Of a DNA stretch of 64,000 nt, positions 10,671-20,572 are shown piece after piece. The DNA is from Megaustenia siamemsis (Eukaryota; Mollusca; Gastropoda; Stylommatophora; Ariophantidae). The notes beneath the pieces are model-generated. The model was not told the DNA's origin. It did not search any database and saw only the letters and a list, made by a program, of their open reading frames with translations. A program made the position numbers and the translations under genes. Position 1 is the stretch's first letter; the number at the start of each line of letters is the position of its first letter. The DNA lies in assembly GCA_032433765.1 (NCBI GenBank), contig JAVIAB010000160.1, positions 16,919,049 through 16,983,048 on the forward strand, written 5' to 3'.

Positions 10671-10752
10671 AAGGGTCCCCGGGCCATCAAACAATGAATC
10701 TTGAAGGGGCCGCCAAACAAGAAATCCTAAACAGTTTGAGAACCAGTGGCCT
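10671..10752 (-). mobile_element. Possible hAT-like terminal remnant
   Basis: The minus strand starts CCACTGGTTCTCAAACTGTT and continues to GGGGACCCTTTT. Many hAT-superfamily transposons have termini close to CAGTGGTTCTCAAAC with a GGGG..CC-rich interior. Only one end is seen and no 8-bp target duplication was found. Confidence 0.4.
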
Positions 10753-10971
10753 AGAGAGTCAAGAAGCTAAAGAACCAAAATATTTACTTGACCTTGTCTG
10801 TTGTGATGTGCCCCCTGTTGCAAAGCTCTGTATAGTGAGCCTCCTTTAATCATCACTGCACTTCGGGCACATCCATAGGTGCTCTGAATTTCTCGAAATA
10901 CTGAGAAACCCAATGAGAACCCTGACCAGCGCGCCCCGAACTGCGTTGCGCAGCCTGGGATCCCTACATCA

Positions 10972-11415
10972 TCATCATCATCATTATCATCATCACCACC
11001 ATCATCATGTGCCGTGTCGATTGGCGTAGGCGAGAATCTCTCGCCACATCACTTGGTCCCTCACACATGACATAATTCCAATCGCTGATCTTTTCTCATA
11101 CCATTTCTTATACCATTGATAAGATGTTCAATTTTTTTTTCTTGGTTTTCCTCTGCTCTTATTTCCATTCATTCTGTCTGTTATACTATTCCCAATGCCT
11201 TCTTTTCGCATGACATGTCCAATAAATGTCGATTGTCTTTTCCTTATGATTTGTATGATATTTCTTTATCTGTAATTTTTGCTTTCAATGGAATTCATAG
11301 CATTCTTCTGTTAAACCACATCTCAACTGCCTCTAATGTTCTTTGTGTTGTCTTACCTATCGCCCATGACTCGCTTCCATATAGTAGAACAAGTTCGATG
11401 TAGAACTTTAGGACA
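10972..11415 (-). mobile_element. RT-B-like retrotransposon C-terminal remnant
   Basis: The minus strand encodes LVLLYGSESWAIGKTTQRT, LEAVEMWFNRRMLWIPLKAK, a broken middle, then a RDSRLRQSTRHMMM-like end with a long (ATG)n tail (plus-strand CATCATCATC at 10972-11008). Several stops are present. It sits 5'-end to 5'-end with the plus-strand RT-B copy that starts about 50 bases on. Confidence 0.78.
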
Positions 11416-11464
11416 TGTTTTCCAACAATAATTGATATATATTATATGATCGAAGAAACAATCA

Positions 11465-12106
11465 TCACCATCATGCAGCATAAAAATAAACGAGACAAAT
11501 CTGAAACAAGTGCAACGTTTCAAATACTTGGGCACAATAATAACATCGGATGGGAGATGCACCACAGAAATAAAAAGCAGAATAGCTCAGGCCAAAATAG
11601 CATTTCAGAAAATGAAAGATATCTTATGCAACAAATCTATGTCAATAGAAATGAAAAAGAGAGTTCATCGGTGCTATATAGAACCAATTCTGACCTATGG
11701 AAGCGAATCATGGACAGTAGACAAATAAATGAAAAGACGATTAGAGGCCACAGAGATGGGATTTCTCAGAAGAATGTTGAAAGTTCCATGGACAGCTAAA
11801 AAGACCAATGAGGAAGTTCTCAAATAGGCCAACACAAAAAGGGAGCTCTTAAAAAAACGTCAGAAAGAATCAATCAACATTTTTCGGGCACATCATGAGA
11901 AGATGAAAGTTGGAATACTTGGTTACAACTGGCAAAATAAAAGGAAAGAGAGATCGTTGGGGGACAAAGAGAGAAAATACTGGATAGCTTGGTGTCATGG
12001 CATGGAAAACAGTCAACAACAGAACTGATGCGATGTACTGTAGATAGAAGATTGTGGAGGGACATGATCACCTACGCCAATCGGTATGGTACATGATGAT
12101 GATGAT
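11465..12106 (+). mobile_element. RT-B C-terminal remnant, longest copy
   Basis: In order: QRFKYLGTIITSDGRCTTEI, KSRIAQAKIAFQKMKDILCN, KKRVHRCYIEPILTYGSESW, EMGFLRRMLKVPWTAKKTNE, a drifted RELLKKRQKESINIF, and a frame-broken IEGKRDR-type segment. It ends GCCAATCGGTATGGTACATG and (ATG)n. At least four frame breaks. Families of this type keep this Cys/Trp-containing region after the reverse transcriptase. The RT domain itself is absent. Confidence 0.85.
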
Positions 12107-12389
12107 AATATGGATGTGTTACTGGTCAGACTTCAACGTATAAAACCTAACTTATGAGTAACGCCATCTATATCGTTTTGCTCTTGCATGGTATCAGATC
12201 TGACAGGATATGGAAGAGACCATGCCAAACGCTTCCTGTTATTTATTCACTAACTAACCGACCACAACCTGTGACTGACATCTTGTAGAGCTGTTTGTCA
12301 CCGATATATTAGTTGAGTTGCTCATTTTAAAAACATAAAACCTGTACGTAATTTGTCGTTGGTAATTCAGATTGATTAGTATAACTTTG
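12107..12389. other. No recognised feature
   Basis: Between RT-B and repeat F, I see no coding motif, tandem repeat or tRNA-like head. Confidence 0.5.
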
Positions 12390-12715
12390 AGGCAAGGCAC
12401 CAGACAGCAACAGGTCTGCAAGTTGACAGCGAATCATGGCTGATAGCTTGTGGCAGGATCTGCGAACCAGAACTATTCAGACCCTACTCCACCTGCTATC
12501 GGTGCCTCTAGAAATAGACTAACTAATCTAGTCTGGCCAAGCGAGTAGGGATTGGAAAAGGAAGGCAACTCGGTACTAAAAAATGCCGTTCTGAAGTCGG
12601 ATGTGCTGGGACGAAATGTGGAAATAAATCATAGCACAACGCATATACGTCCACTTAACATCCTTGTAAGGACGGATGAGGAAGATGAGTATCAATCCCT
12701 TTAGTAGTCATCTAG
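12390..12715 (+). repeat. Dispersed repeat F, copy 1
   Basis: Aligns with 14757-15090: GCGAATCATGGCTGATAG, GGTGCCTCTAGAAATAGACT, TCTAGTCTGG, TGAAGTCGGATGTGCTGGG, CGTCCACTTAACATCCTTGT and GGACGGATGAGGAAG. Short pieces recur at 15160-15237 and 57965-58050. It has no open frame shared by the copies and no tRNA-like head, so its class is unknown. Confidence 0.7.
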
Positions 12716-13118
12716 TGAACGCCAGAGTGAAAGAAAACGACTAGTATAATTTGTTTCGTTCATATTTGTAGTGGAGAACATAACAGAACACAACATAAAA
12801 TACTAATTTAATTCACTTTAAATGATTTTTGTTTCCTTAAATAATAATCTAATCAAATATCAGGAATACGAAATCGAAGAGTTCTAAATAATTCCTATTT
12901 TTTTAATGGTATCAGGAAGTGTATTCTCTCTCACAAAATATCAATTCTATAAATGAGGGGAATGTCGGGAAATTCATCGTGGTTTGATCCATAAAAGAAA
13001 AAAAAAAGATTCATAGAATTAGAACTAAAATGCTATATTTCGATAAAAAAGATAGCTGTGCTTGTGGCAAGACAACATGGAGACCAGTTTAATCTTTTCT
13101 GCTTTTGATTTCTCTTCT
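12716..13118. other. No recognised feature
   Basis: AT-rich sequence with no motif found; short open frames only. Confidence 0.5.
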
Positions 13119-13483
13119 CTGAGTACCGTAACAGAGATGGATTTCTCAGAAGAATGTTGAAAGTTCCCTGGACATATACAAAGACAAATGATAAATTCTT
13201 AAAAAGTCCAACATACAAAAAAGGGAACTCCTAAAAACATCAGAAAGAAACAATCAACATTTTCGGGCACATCATGAGAAGAGGAAAATTGCTATACTTG
13301 GTTACAACTGGCAAAATAAAAGGAAAGAGAGATCGCGGAAGACAAAGAGAGAAAATACTGGATAGCTTGGTGTCATGCATGGAAAAAAGTCAACAACAGA
13401 ACTGAATCGATGCACTGTAGATAGAAGATTGGGGAAGGACATGATCGCCTACGTCAAACGGTATGGCACATGATGATGATGAG
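13119..13483 (+). mobile_element. RT-B C-terminal remnant
   Basis: Matches 11755-12106 closely: GATTTCTCAGAAGAATGTTG, AAGTTCCCTGGACA, TTTCGGGCACATCATGAGAA, AAAGAGAGATCGCGG and GGTATGGCACATGATGATGA. Frame-broken and 5'-truncated. Confidence 0.82.
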
Positions 13484-13591
13484 TATCGGAAGTCAAGCAC
13501 ATACTGTTGCTCAATTTTTTTCTCTTTCGTATTTTATTGATCATCTTTACTATTTACGTTTTCATTTTTTTAGTTTGCCTTCTCTCCAGTG

Positions 13592-14240
13592 ACGTATATG
13601 AAATGATAGAATGTCGGTGTAACATTATGCAGAACGGGAGCCGCGATAGCTCAGTTGTTAGTGAACTGGACTACAAAGGACAAGAGGTAGGGTTCGATCC
13701 CAACTGACGGCTTCCGGGTTCACCCAGCCTTAAATGGGTACCGGATTTTTTTTCTGGGAAAGTAAAGCGGCACGGGCGTAATACCGACCACACTACCCCA
13801 AAAATTATGTGCTGAAGGTTTGTACAATTTCTGGTCACTAACACCATATTCCCTATAGGCCACTTGGTATGACGTGGGCTCTTTACTTTTTATTATGAAG
13901 AACGTAGAGAGAATACCATAGACAGCTAAGAAGAGTAATGAAAACGTTCTGAAAGAGGCCAAACCTGAAAGAAAATTAATTTCTAATATTAGGAATAATC
14001 ATCATCATTGTTTAGCCATGTAATCATAAGGGAACTCTTGGAATATATTATAACAGCTGGGAAAATTGAGGGACGAAGATATAAAGGAAAGTAAAGAGAA
14101 AAGAAGCCAGACAGCATAAGAGAACTGCTTGACAGAAGGTCAACAATACAAATGATAAATAACTGTCGAGATCAAGGGTTATGGAGATACATAATCACCC
14201 ACGCCAGCAGGTATGTTACTTGATGCTGATGATGATGATG
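13592..14240 (+). mobile_element. RT-A remnant carrying a SINE-A insertion
   Basis: Right of the SINE (13904 on) the plus strand gives AKKSNENVLKEAK, RKLISNIRN, LEYIITAGKIEGRRYKG, LDRRSTIQMINNCRDQGLW and a GTTACTTGATGCTGATGATG tail. The left part is short and drifted (13592-13635). Stops and frameshifts throughout. Confidence 0.78.
13636..13891 (+). mobile_element. SINE-A
   Basis: Head GAGCCGCGATAGCTCAGTTG, B box GGTTCGATCCC, body to GCCACTTGGTATGACGTGGG and a TTTACTTTTT tail. Flanks ATTATGCAGAAC (13624-13635) and ATTATGAAGAAC (13892-13903) are a 12-bp target duplication with one mismatch. Confidence 0.93.
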
Positions 14241-14756
14241 CTACCATCGTGAAAGTTAACGCCCGAAGACTGCACAAATATCCCGTGTTGAAATAGCACA
14301 CAACAAATAAAAACAAAATTAGCAGATTGAAATTAAATCCGATTTGCCTAGCATGTAGCAAATAGAGTGTGTTTCATCGATCTTTTTATATATATTTTTT
14401 TAAAATATGTAAACCCCTGGGGAAAAAAATAAAGAAAATAAAAAACAAATATATCCTGTCGAGTCTGCTCAGTAATCAATTGCTCATCAGCGCTCAAAAA
14501 AGACGATTCCGAAGCTCTGTGTTCAGAATTGAATCAGTCTACTGAGAATCGATGGTAGGGATGATATATTTCTGCATGATTTTGACATTCAACCCGCGCC
14601 AATTTCTCCAGTAAAAGGTGGATCAATGACGAGCTCTGGTGGATGGATCTATGCTACGTGAGTTCTCATTTCTTTATGAAAGGAGTTCAATATGTGCGGC
14701 TCATTTAACATGATAACATAACATTGTCAACAATAACCATCGTCAACACCATCATC
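14241..14756. other. No recognised feature
   Basis: AT-rich, with a short poly-A stretch near 14430. No motif or repeat was recognised. Confidence 0.5.
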
Positions 14757-15237
14757 GGGTGCCAAAGTACACGTCAGCAACATAGATGAAAGCTGTCAGC
14801 GCGAATCATAGCTGACAGTATGCGAACAGGATCGGTGAACCAGAAATATGAAGACTCTACTCCACTTCTTAGAGGTGCCTCTAGAAATAGAGTAACCGGT
14901 TTAGTCTGGGTATGTGAGTAGGAATCGAGAGGGTAGGTAACCCAGTTTTAAAAAAAATATATACCTTGCTGAAATCGGATGTTTTGGGCCGAAAGGCGGA
15001 AATATCACAGTTACACTGCAAACCACAACACCACGCATACACGCCCACTTAAAGTTCTTCTTAGGACGGATAAGGAAGAGGTATATTCCTTTAATCATCG
15101 TGTGGACGCAAGGAAGTAGCAACAACAGGCAAACATCACCATCATTATCAATATCGACATCATCCTGAAGTCTGAGTATATTGGAACGAAAGGCACAGAT
15201 AGTACAGCTTGCAATCACAACAGCGCCATCATTACGA
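14757..15237 (+). repeat. Dispersed repeat F, copy 2 plus a partial third piece
   Basis: 14757-15090 aligns with the copy at 12.4 kb. Bases 15160-15237 repeat part of it again (CTGAAGTCTGAGTATATTGG, AACGAAAGGCACAGA, CAATCACAACAGCG), suggesting a partial duplication. Confidence 0.68.
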
Positions 15238-15239
15238 TA

Positions 15240-15597
15240 TAATTATAAAAGTGTTCCTTGTTGCAGTTTCTTCATATTCCAAGTCCGGCTTGTTGCAGGA
15301 GCTACTGAGTTAAGTGCTCTGTGCACACCGTGAGCTGTGTGTTTCATCCGTTTTGATCATGTTTCGATACTCCAATTGTTTACGATGAATGATGATATCG
15401 TATGACAGGTAACAGCTAGCTGTGTTCACTTTCTGTGCGGTATCGCCTTACGTCTTTTGGCGTGTGCTGAGACTGCTATGATGGGGACTACAGCTACCTT
15501 TCTTTGTTTGGGAGATGAGATAGTAATTTGAATGATTCCACTGGCACGGGCGGTTGAGCAATAATGGATTTTAATTCGTTTGCAGTGATACCGGAGA
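15240..15597 (+). repeat. Dispersed repeat G, copy 1
   Basis: Matches 37998-38370: AAAAGTGTTCCTTGTTGCAG, TTAAGTGCTCTGTGCACACC, GATGATATCGTATGA, GATTCCACTGGCACGGGCGG, TTTTAATTCGTTTGCAGTGA. An inverted partial copy lies at 18340-18452. The minus strands of both long copies share RYHCKRIKIH.CSTARASGII, but this need not be coding. Confidence 0.75.
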
Positions 15598-16480
15598 AAA
15601 TGTAGGAGGAGATGTGTTTTTGAGCTGAATAACCAGGAAGAGATTATTACCAAATGTAGGAGGAGATGTGTTTTTGAGCTGAATAACCAGGAAGAGATTA
15701 CCAAATGTAGGAGGAGATGTGTTCTTGAGACTGAATAACCAGGAAGAGATTACCAAATGTAGGAGGAGATGTGTTTTTGAGCTGAATAACCAGGAAGAGA
15801 TTACCAAATGTAGAAGGAGATGTGTTCTTGAGACTGAATAACCAGGAAGAGATTACCAAATGTAGGAGGAGATGTGTTCTTGAGGCTGAATAACCAGGAA
15901 GAGATTACCAAATGTAGGAGGAGATGTGTTCTTGAGGCTGAATACCAAGGAAGAGATTACCAAATGTAGGAGGAGATGTGTTTTTGAGCTGAATAACCAG
16001 GAAGAGATTACCAAATGTAGGAGGAGATGTGTTCTTGAGACTGAATAACCAGGAAGAGATTACCAAATGTAGGAGGAGATGTGTTTTTGAGCTGAATAAC
16101 CAGGAAGAGATTACCAAATGTAGGAGGAGATGTGTTCTTGAGACTGAATAACCAGGAAGAGATTACCAAATGTAGGAGGAGATGTGTTCTTGAGGCTGAA
16201 TAACCAGGAAGAGATTACCAAATGTAGGAGGAGATGTGTTCTTGAGGCTGAATAACCAGGAAGAGATTACCAAATGTAGGAGAGGATGTTTCCTGAGGCT
16301 GAATAACCAGGAAGAGATTACCAAATGTAGGAGGAGATGTGTTCTTGAGGCTGAATAACCAGGAAGAGATTACCAAATTTAGGAGGAGATGTGTTCTTGA
16401 GGCTGAATAACCAGGAAGAGATTACCAAATGTAGGAGGAGATGTTTCCTGAGGCTGAATAACCAGGAAGAGATTACCAAA
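15597..16480 (+). repeat. 52-bp array grown from an RNase H coding segment, about 17 units
   Basis: Units run AGGAAGAGATTACCAAATGT, AGGAGGAGATGTGTTCTTGA, GGCTGAATAACC, with 51-bp variants (TTTTTGAGCTG). Read in the RNase H frame, a unit encodes GGDVFLRLNNQEEITK, which continues at the last unit directly into SIATGKFSNNYKAE of the RNase H domain. Confidence 0.92.
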
Positions 16481-17185
16481 TCAATAGCTACTGGGAAATT
16501 CTCAAACAACTATAAAGCAGAAACTAAAGCCCTCGAAAATGCTGCAAAACTGGCTATCCAACACACAAAATAACAAGCACAAGAAACTGGTGATACTGAC
16601 CGACGCACTGTCAGTCATGACAACCCTAAAAACCCCACAGGAGCAGAGTGCTAGATGACTTGAGAGTAATCCTAGATCATTTGTGCAATCAATTCCAGAG
16701 TGTGGTCATCCAGTGGATACCATCACACTGTAAAATACAAGGAAACCAATGCGCAAACTAGTTTAGGAAGGAGGGAGATTACCACAAGAGAACTATCCGG
16801 TCAGCTACGATGAAGCCAAATCCATAATCAAAGGCCAGTATCATGAAACATGGAAACAAGGGCACCAAAAGTATGACGAGAGGGACTGATACCACCAACT
16901 ATCAAGGAGGAATCAAGTCATCTTACTTCGCACTTTATGCAATGACCACAACAGAATGAGAAATCACATGTTCATCTAACTAAGATTTGGAACCACTAGC
17001 CAATGCCACTGTACACTGGATAACATGACAACAAAACACGTTCTACAGGACTTCCATCATTACACAGGCCTGAGGAGGACAATGTGGCCCACACACACCT
17101 CCCAGGAAGAGAAACTATATTGGTCAAACGAATCACTGAAACAGACAGCTGCCTTCATAAGAGAGTCCGGAGACCTAATGTGAAT
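16430..17185 (+). pseudogene. Non-LTR retrotransposon RNase H domain and C-terminus, broken
   Basis: The plus strand, with several frameshifts and stops, encodes FLRLNNQEEITKSIATGKFS, NNYKAETKALENAAK, VILTDALSVMTTLK, then VVIQWIPSHCKIQGNQCAN, a drifted YDEAKSIIKGQYHETWK, LLRTLCNDHNRMRNHMF, FGTTSQCHCTLDNMT, HYTGLRRTMWPTHTSQEEKL and AAFIRESGDLM followed by a stop. The acidic residues expected in RNase H (KAE, TDAL) are present; the last catalytic region (GN.AN for GN..AD) is damaged. RNase H removes RNA from RNA-DNA hybrids in several non-LTR clades (I, Jockey-related, R1-like). The RT domain is missing. Confidence 0.88.
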
Positions 17186-17257
17186 GACGTCATGATCACA
17201 GAAGAAGATTTGTTGTTTTCTAATTGTTTGATGAGAGCGCTGAGTTTGGGCTGTGTC

Positions 17258-17552
17258 TAGTTGTTAGTTGTTTAGTTGTTAGTTGTTTAGTTGTTAGTTG
17301 TTTAGTTGTTAGTTGTTTAGTTTTTTAGTTGTTAGTTGTTTAGTTTTTTAGTTGTTAGTTGTTTAGTTGTTAGTTTTTTAGTTGTTTAGTTGTTAGTTGT
17401 TTAGTTGTCAGTTGTTTAGTTGTTAGTTGTTTAGTTGTTTAGTTGTTAGTTGTTAGTTGTTTAGTTGTTAGTTGTTTAGTTGTTAAGTTGTTAGTTGTTT
17501 AGTTGTTGTTTAGTTGTTAATTGTTTAGTTGTTAGTTGTTTAGTTGTTAGTT
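17258..17552. repeat. About 15-bp minisatellite
   Basis: Tandem TTGTTAGTTGTTTAG units with length variants over about 295 bp. No SINE or RT sequence is recognised as its source. Confidence 0.93.
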
Positions 17553-17630
17553 AGACAGAACACAATGAAAATAGTTTGTTGCTATATTTGGGTGAGAAAT
17601 GTGTTTAGTTGTTATACTTAGTATAAAAAG

Positions 17631-17883
17631 GGTGTCCGGTTAGCGCAATCGATAGGCGGTTGGCTTACCACGGCAACAGCCGGGGTTCGTACCCTGGCGA
17701 GGACACCTGGGTTTTACTAATTCCCTAAAAATTAGTACCTCTGAAGTCGGAGTAAATCTGCCTGCATGGCGAGGGGCATCCTGTAATGGGATAAAACAGA
17801 CTTTACACGCAAAATTCAGTCCCACAAAATTGAGTGGGTGGGACTTCGTCAGAGGTCAAAAGCTGACGAAAGCGAACGAACGA
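17631..17883 (+). mobile_element. SINE-H
   Basis: The head GTGTCCGGTTAGCGCAATCG to GAGGACACC closes a tRNA-like acceptor stem (GTGTCC with GGACAC) and has a T-arm GCCGGGGTTCGTACCCTGGC. The SINE core follows (GTACCTCTGAAGTCGGAGTA, TGGCGAGGGGCATCC, GACTTCGTCAGAGGTCAAAA). A 15-bp target duplication, ACTTAGTATAAAAAG, lies at 17616-17630 and 17884-17898. I do not call it a functional tRNA because a standard anticodon stem cannot be drawn. Confidence 0.92.
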
Positions 17884-17898
17884 ACTTAGTATAAAAAG

Positions 17899-18148
17899 TA
17901 AAGAGCCCCCGTCACGCCAAGTGGCTTATAGGGAATATGGTGTTAGTTACCATACATTTTACAGACCTTCGACACATGATCTTTGAGGTAATGTGGTCGG
18001 TATTACGCCCGTGCCGCTTTACTTTCCCAGAAAAGAAAATCCGGTACCCATTAAAGGCTGGGTGATCCGGAAGCCGTCGTTTGGGGTTGAACCCTACCTC
18101 TTGTCCTTTGTAGTCCAGTTCACTAACCACTGAGCTATCGCGGCTCCC
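17899..18148 (-). mobile_element. SINE-A
   Basis: A minus-strand copy with tail at 17899 (AAAGAGCCCCCGTCACGCC) and head at 18148 (ATCGCGGCTCCC). GTTGTTATAC(T/A)TAG occurs at 17608-17621 and 18149-18162, an apparent target duplication. SINE-H later inserted into its left copy. Confidence 0.9.
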
Positions 18149-18339
18149 GTTGTTATACATAGCACAATAAAAATATTTGGTTGCTTCCACAAAATGTTAC
18201 ATGAGGCCATATTTGCCCTACAAACATCTCTCAATCATATCCTTGTCAGCGGTCAAAGATGGGCGTTGGTCCGCATGTAACGTCGCCTAAGATTGTGTTA
18301 CATGGGAGTGAACCACACCCCGTCACTGTACTAGGTCAG

Positions 18340-18452
18340 AGTATTTGAAGGAGCAAGCGGTGTGCACAGAACACTAAACTCAGTAGCTTCGGCAGCTAGC
18401 CGGACCTGGAATATAAGGAAACTGCAACAAGAAACACTCTTCAGACACTGCC
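18340..18452 (-). repeat. Dispersed repeat G, inverted fragment
   Basis: The reverse complement matches the first ~110 bases of the 15.24 kb copy (GGTGTGCACAGAACACTAAA, ACTGCAACAAGAAACACT on the plus strand). Confidence 0.7.
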
Positions 18453-19939
18453 TCAACGGTTCCTATCGCCTATCTGCCAAATTGACCGGAAGTCCTATGT
18501 CATGATTATCCATTATCAGTGACATTGATTTGAGTAAATTGTATTATATTCCTCTTTTAAAAAATCATTTTAATTTCTGTTCCTTGTTCTTTAAACCGAA
18601 TGAGACTTCACTTTCCTTACAGATGCTTCAAATTCTACAAATCTTCGGTATTAATGTAGAGTAACTATGGGAAACCCGTACATAATTTGCATCGTTTGTA
18701 AACATTGCAATGATCTACGTAAACATAAACCTGACTAATAGGTAAATGTATGCGATAAGAATGGGTGTAGTGATGGAAGTAGTACAATATAAAGCTCTGT
18801 CATCCAGCCACTAGTTGACTAAAAACTGGAGTAAAGGTCACCAAGATGCACCAAGATACACAAAGATGCACCAAGATGCACCAAGAGTTACCATACCACT
18901 TTTTTTCTTCTCTTTTTTTTAACAATCGTCTTGACTAAAAACTTTCATTCGCATGGCGTCATTCCCATAGTGTGAACTCTGGTCCCCATTTTATTTGGTG
19001 CCTGGGTGAACCATAGGAGTTATGCAAAACGTGGATTCATCTAACAATTCATGAGTAGGTGAGTCGGGATCGAAGGTGGAAAGAAGAATAAATAGGAAGG
19101 AACGATAAGAGAGATGCATTAGTGAGGAATAAAGAGCGTGAGATAGGATCACCCTCGCAGAAAAAAAAAACAGTGACAGAAGAAATAAACACACAGAGAA
19201 AGAGAGATTGTAATTTGCAAAAACACTCAAATTGAAAGAATGAAAAAGAGAATTCTACAGTGTGCAATGTAGAGACAAATAAAGACATAGAAACGTTCTA
19301 AGACGGTGAGAACGAGATAGAAGGAGAGAGAGACAAACAGAGGGAGGGAGACTTAGCATTCAACCCCTGGTTTCCTGGTCCACGGAGATTGCACTTGCTG
19401 TTGCTTCCAGCCAACTGGATAGGATTTATACTTGCAGGGTTGTTCCATCAGCATAGAGAGTTGCAGAGAATGCTACAAAATATGTGAACATCAAGATAAA
19501 TGAATCAACATTTTGTTCGCTTCACAAAATTAAGATCCGCAATACGCTTCGCCAATGTATTTGCTCTGAAACAGTTTCTCTGGCCCGTTCTAAGCGAAGT
19601 CTCTGTTTATGAACATGTGAGCTGTTCGTAGTGCTATTGTCTTCGTTAACATCCAGAAAATCATAATTGGATATTCTGAGAAGACTCTACTCAGGGAGTA
19701 TGTCCAAGTAAGAGAACAGCCAAGGAAAAAAAAAATCAGATTACAACTCCGCGAAGGGGGGGCATATTATTTTGTGATAAATCCACTGATAAGACAAACT
19801 GATAAGACAAACTGATAAGACAAACACGGAACATCATATAGAATGAACGCACAATGAGACACACTCTCCTACCAAAAGTCTGTGCCAGTGCCAATCTGGA
19901 GGTTAACAGTCAAACAAAATTGAGAATAACCATTACTAG
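18453..19939. other. 1.5 kb without recognised features
   Basis: The longest stretch with neither an obvious mobile element nor a large array. It holds a small CACCAAGATG(C/A) repeat at 18840-18890 and a short ACTGATAAGACAA repeat at 19785-19825. The open frames (up to 79 codons) have no motif, no conserved partner in the window and low-complexity composition. Confidence 0.55.
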
Positions 19940-20572
19940 ACAAATGAGATGACATCACCTCAGTGCAAAATAAAGACAAGTGGAACAATATTAAAAAAGG
20001 TAAATGAATTTAAATATTTGGGAACTTTGTTAACCTCAGACGGAATATGTACAAAAGAGGTGAAATGCAGAATGGCTCAGACAAAAGCAGATACTATGCA
20101 ATCCATTTTTGAAAATAGAAACAAGAAAAAGAGTTCTTAAATGTTATGTAGAGCCAGTCTTAACATATGGATGGGAATCATGGACAATAGGAAAACAGAC
20201 AAGAAAATCACTGGAGTCTGTAGAAATGTGGTTTTACAGAAGAATGTTGAGATTACCATGGACAGCTAAGAAGAGAAATGAAAAAGTTCTGAAAGAGGTC
20301 AAAGCGAAAAGAGAACTAATTTCCAATATTAGGAAGAGAAAATCATCTTTTTTTGGCCATGTAATGAGAAGAGAACAACTGGAATATATTGTAACAACTG
20401 GAAAAATTGAGGGACGAAGAGATAGAGGGAAGCAAAGAGAAAAAAATAACATACAGCTTAAGAGAATGACTTGGCAGAAAGTCAACAACAGAAATGATAA
20501 ATAGCTGCCGAGATCGAAATGTGTGGAGAGACATGATCACCTACGCCAGTAGGCACGGTACTTGATGATGAT
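19940..20572 (+). mobile_element. RT-A C-terminal remnant, best-preserved copy
   Basis: A 131-codon frame (20109-20504) encodes RKRVLKCYVEPVLTYGWESW, TIGKQTRKSLESVEMWFYRR, MLRLPWTAKKRNEKVLKEVK, AKRELISNIRKRKSSFFGHV, MRREQLEYIVTTGKIEGRRD. Upstream, in another frame, lies VNEFKYLGTLLTSDGICTKE. The 3' end is GGCACGGTACTTGATGATGA. This is the post-RT region of an RTE-like element with a very short 3' UTR and (TGA)n tail. Two frameshifts break it and the endonuclease and RT domains are absent. Confidence 0.87.

Noticed and set aside
15597..16480. CRISPR-like array
   Set aside because: The repeats are contiguous without unique spacers, and this is animal DNA. The same holds for all other arrays in the window.
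17631..17706. Functional tRNA gene
   Set aside because: Acceptor-like and T-arm-like stems exist, but no normal anticodon stem can be drawn, and the sequence is fused to a SINE core within a target duplication.
18991..19290. Two overlapping ~79-codon frames rich in S, F and L
   Set aside because: Low-complexity AG-rich sequence on the other strand; no motif or second copy.
20109..20504. An intact host gene encoding the LTYGWESWT protein
   Set aside because: The same region is present in at least seven damaged copies with a (TGA)n tail, so it is a retrotransposon remnant.
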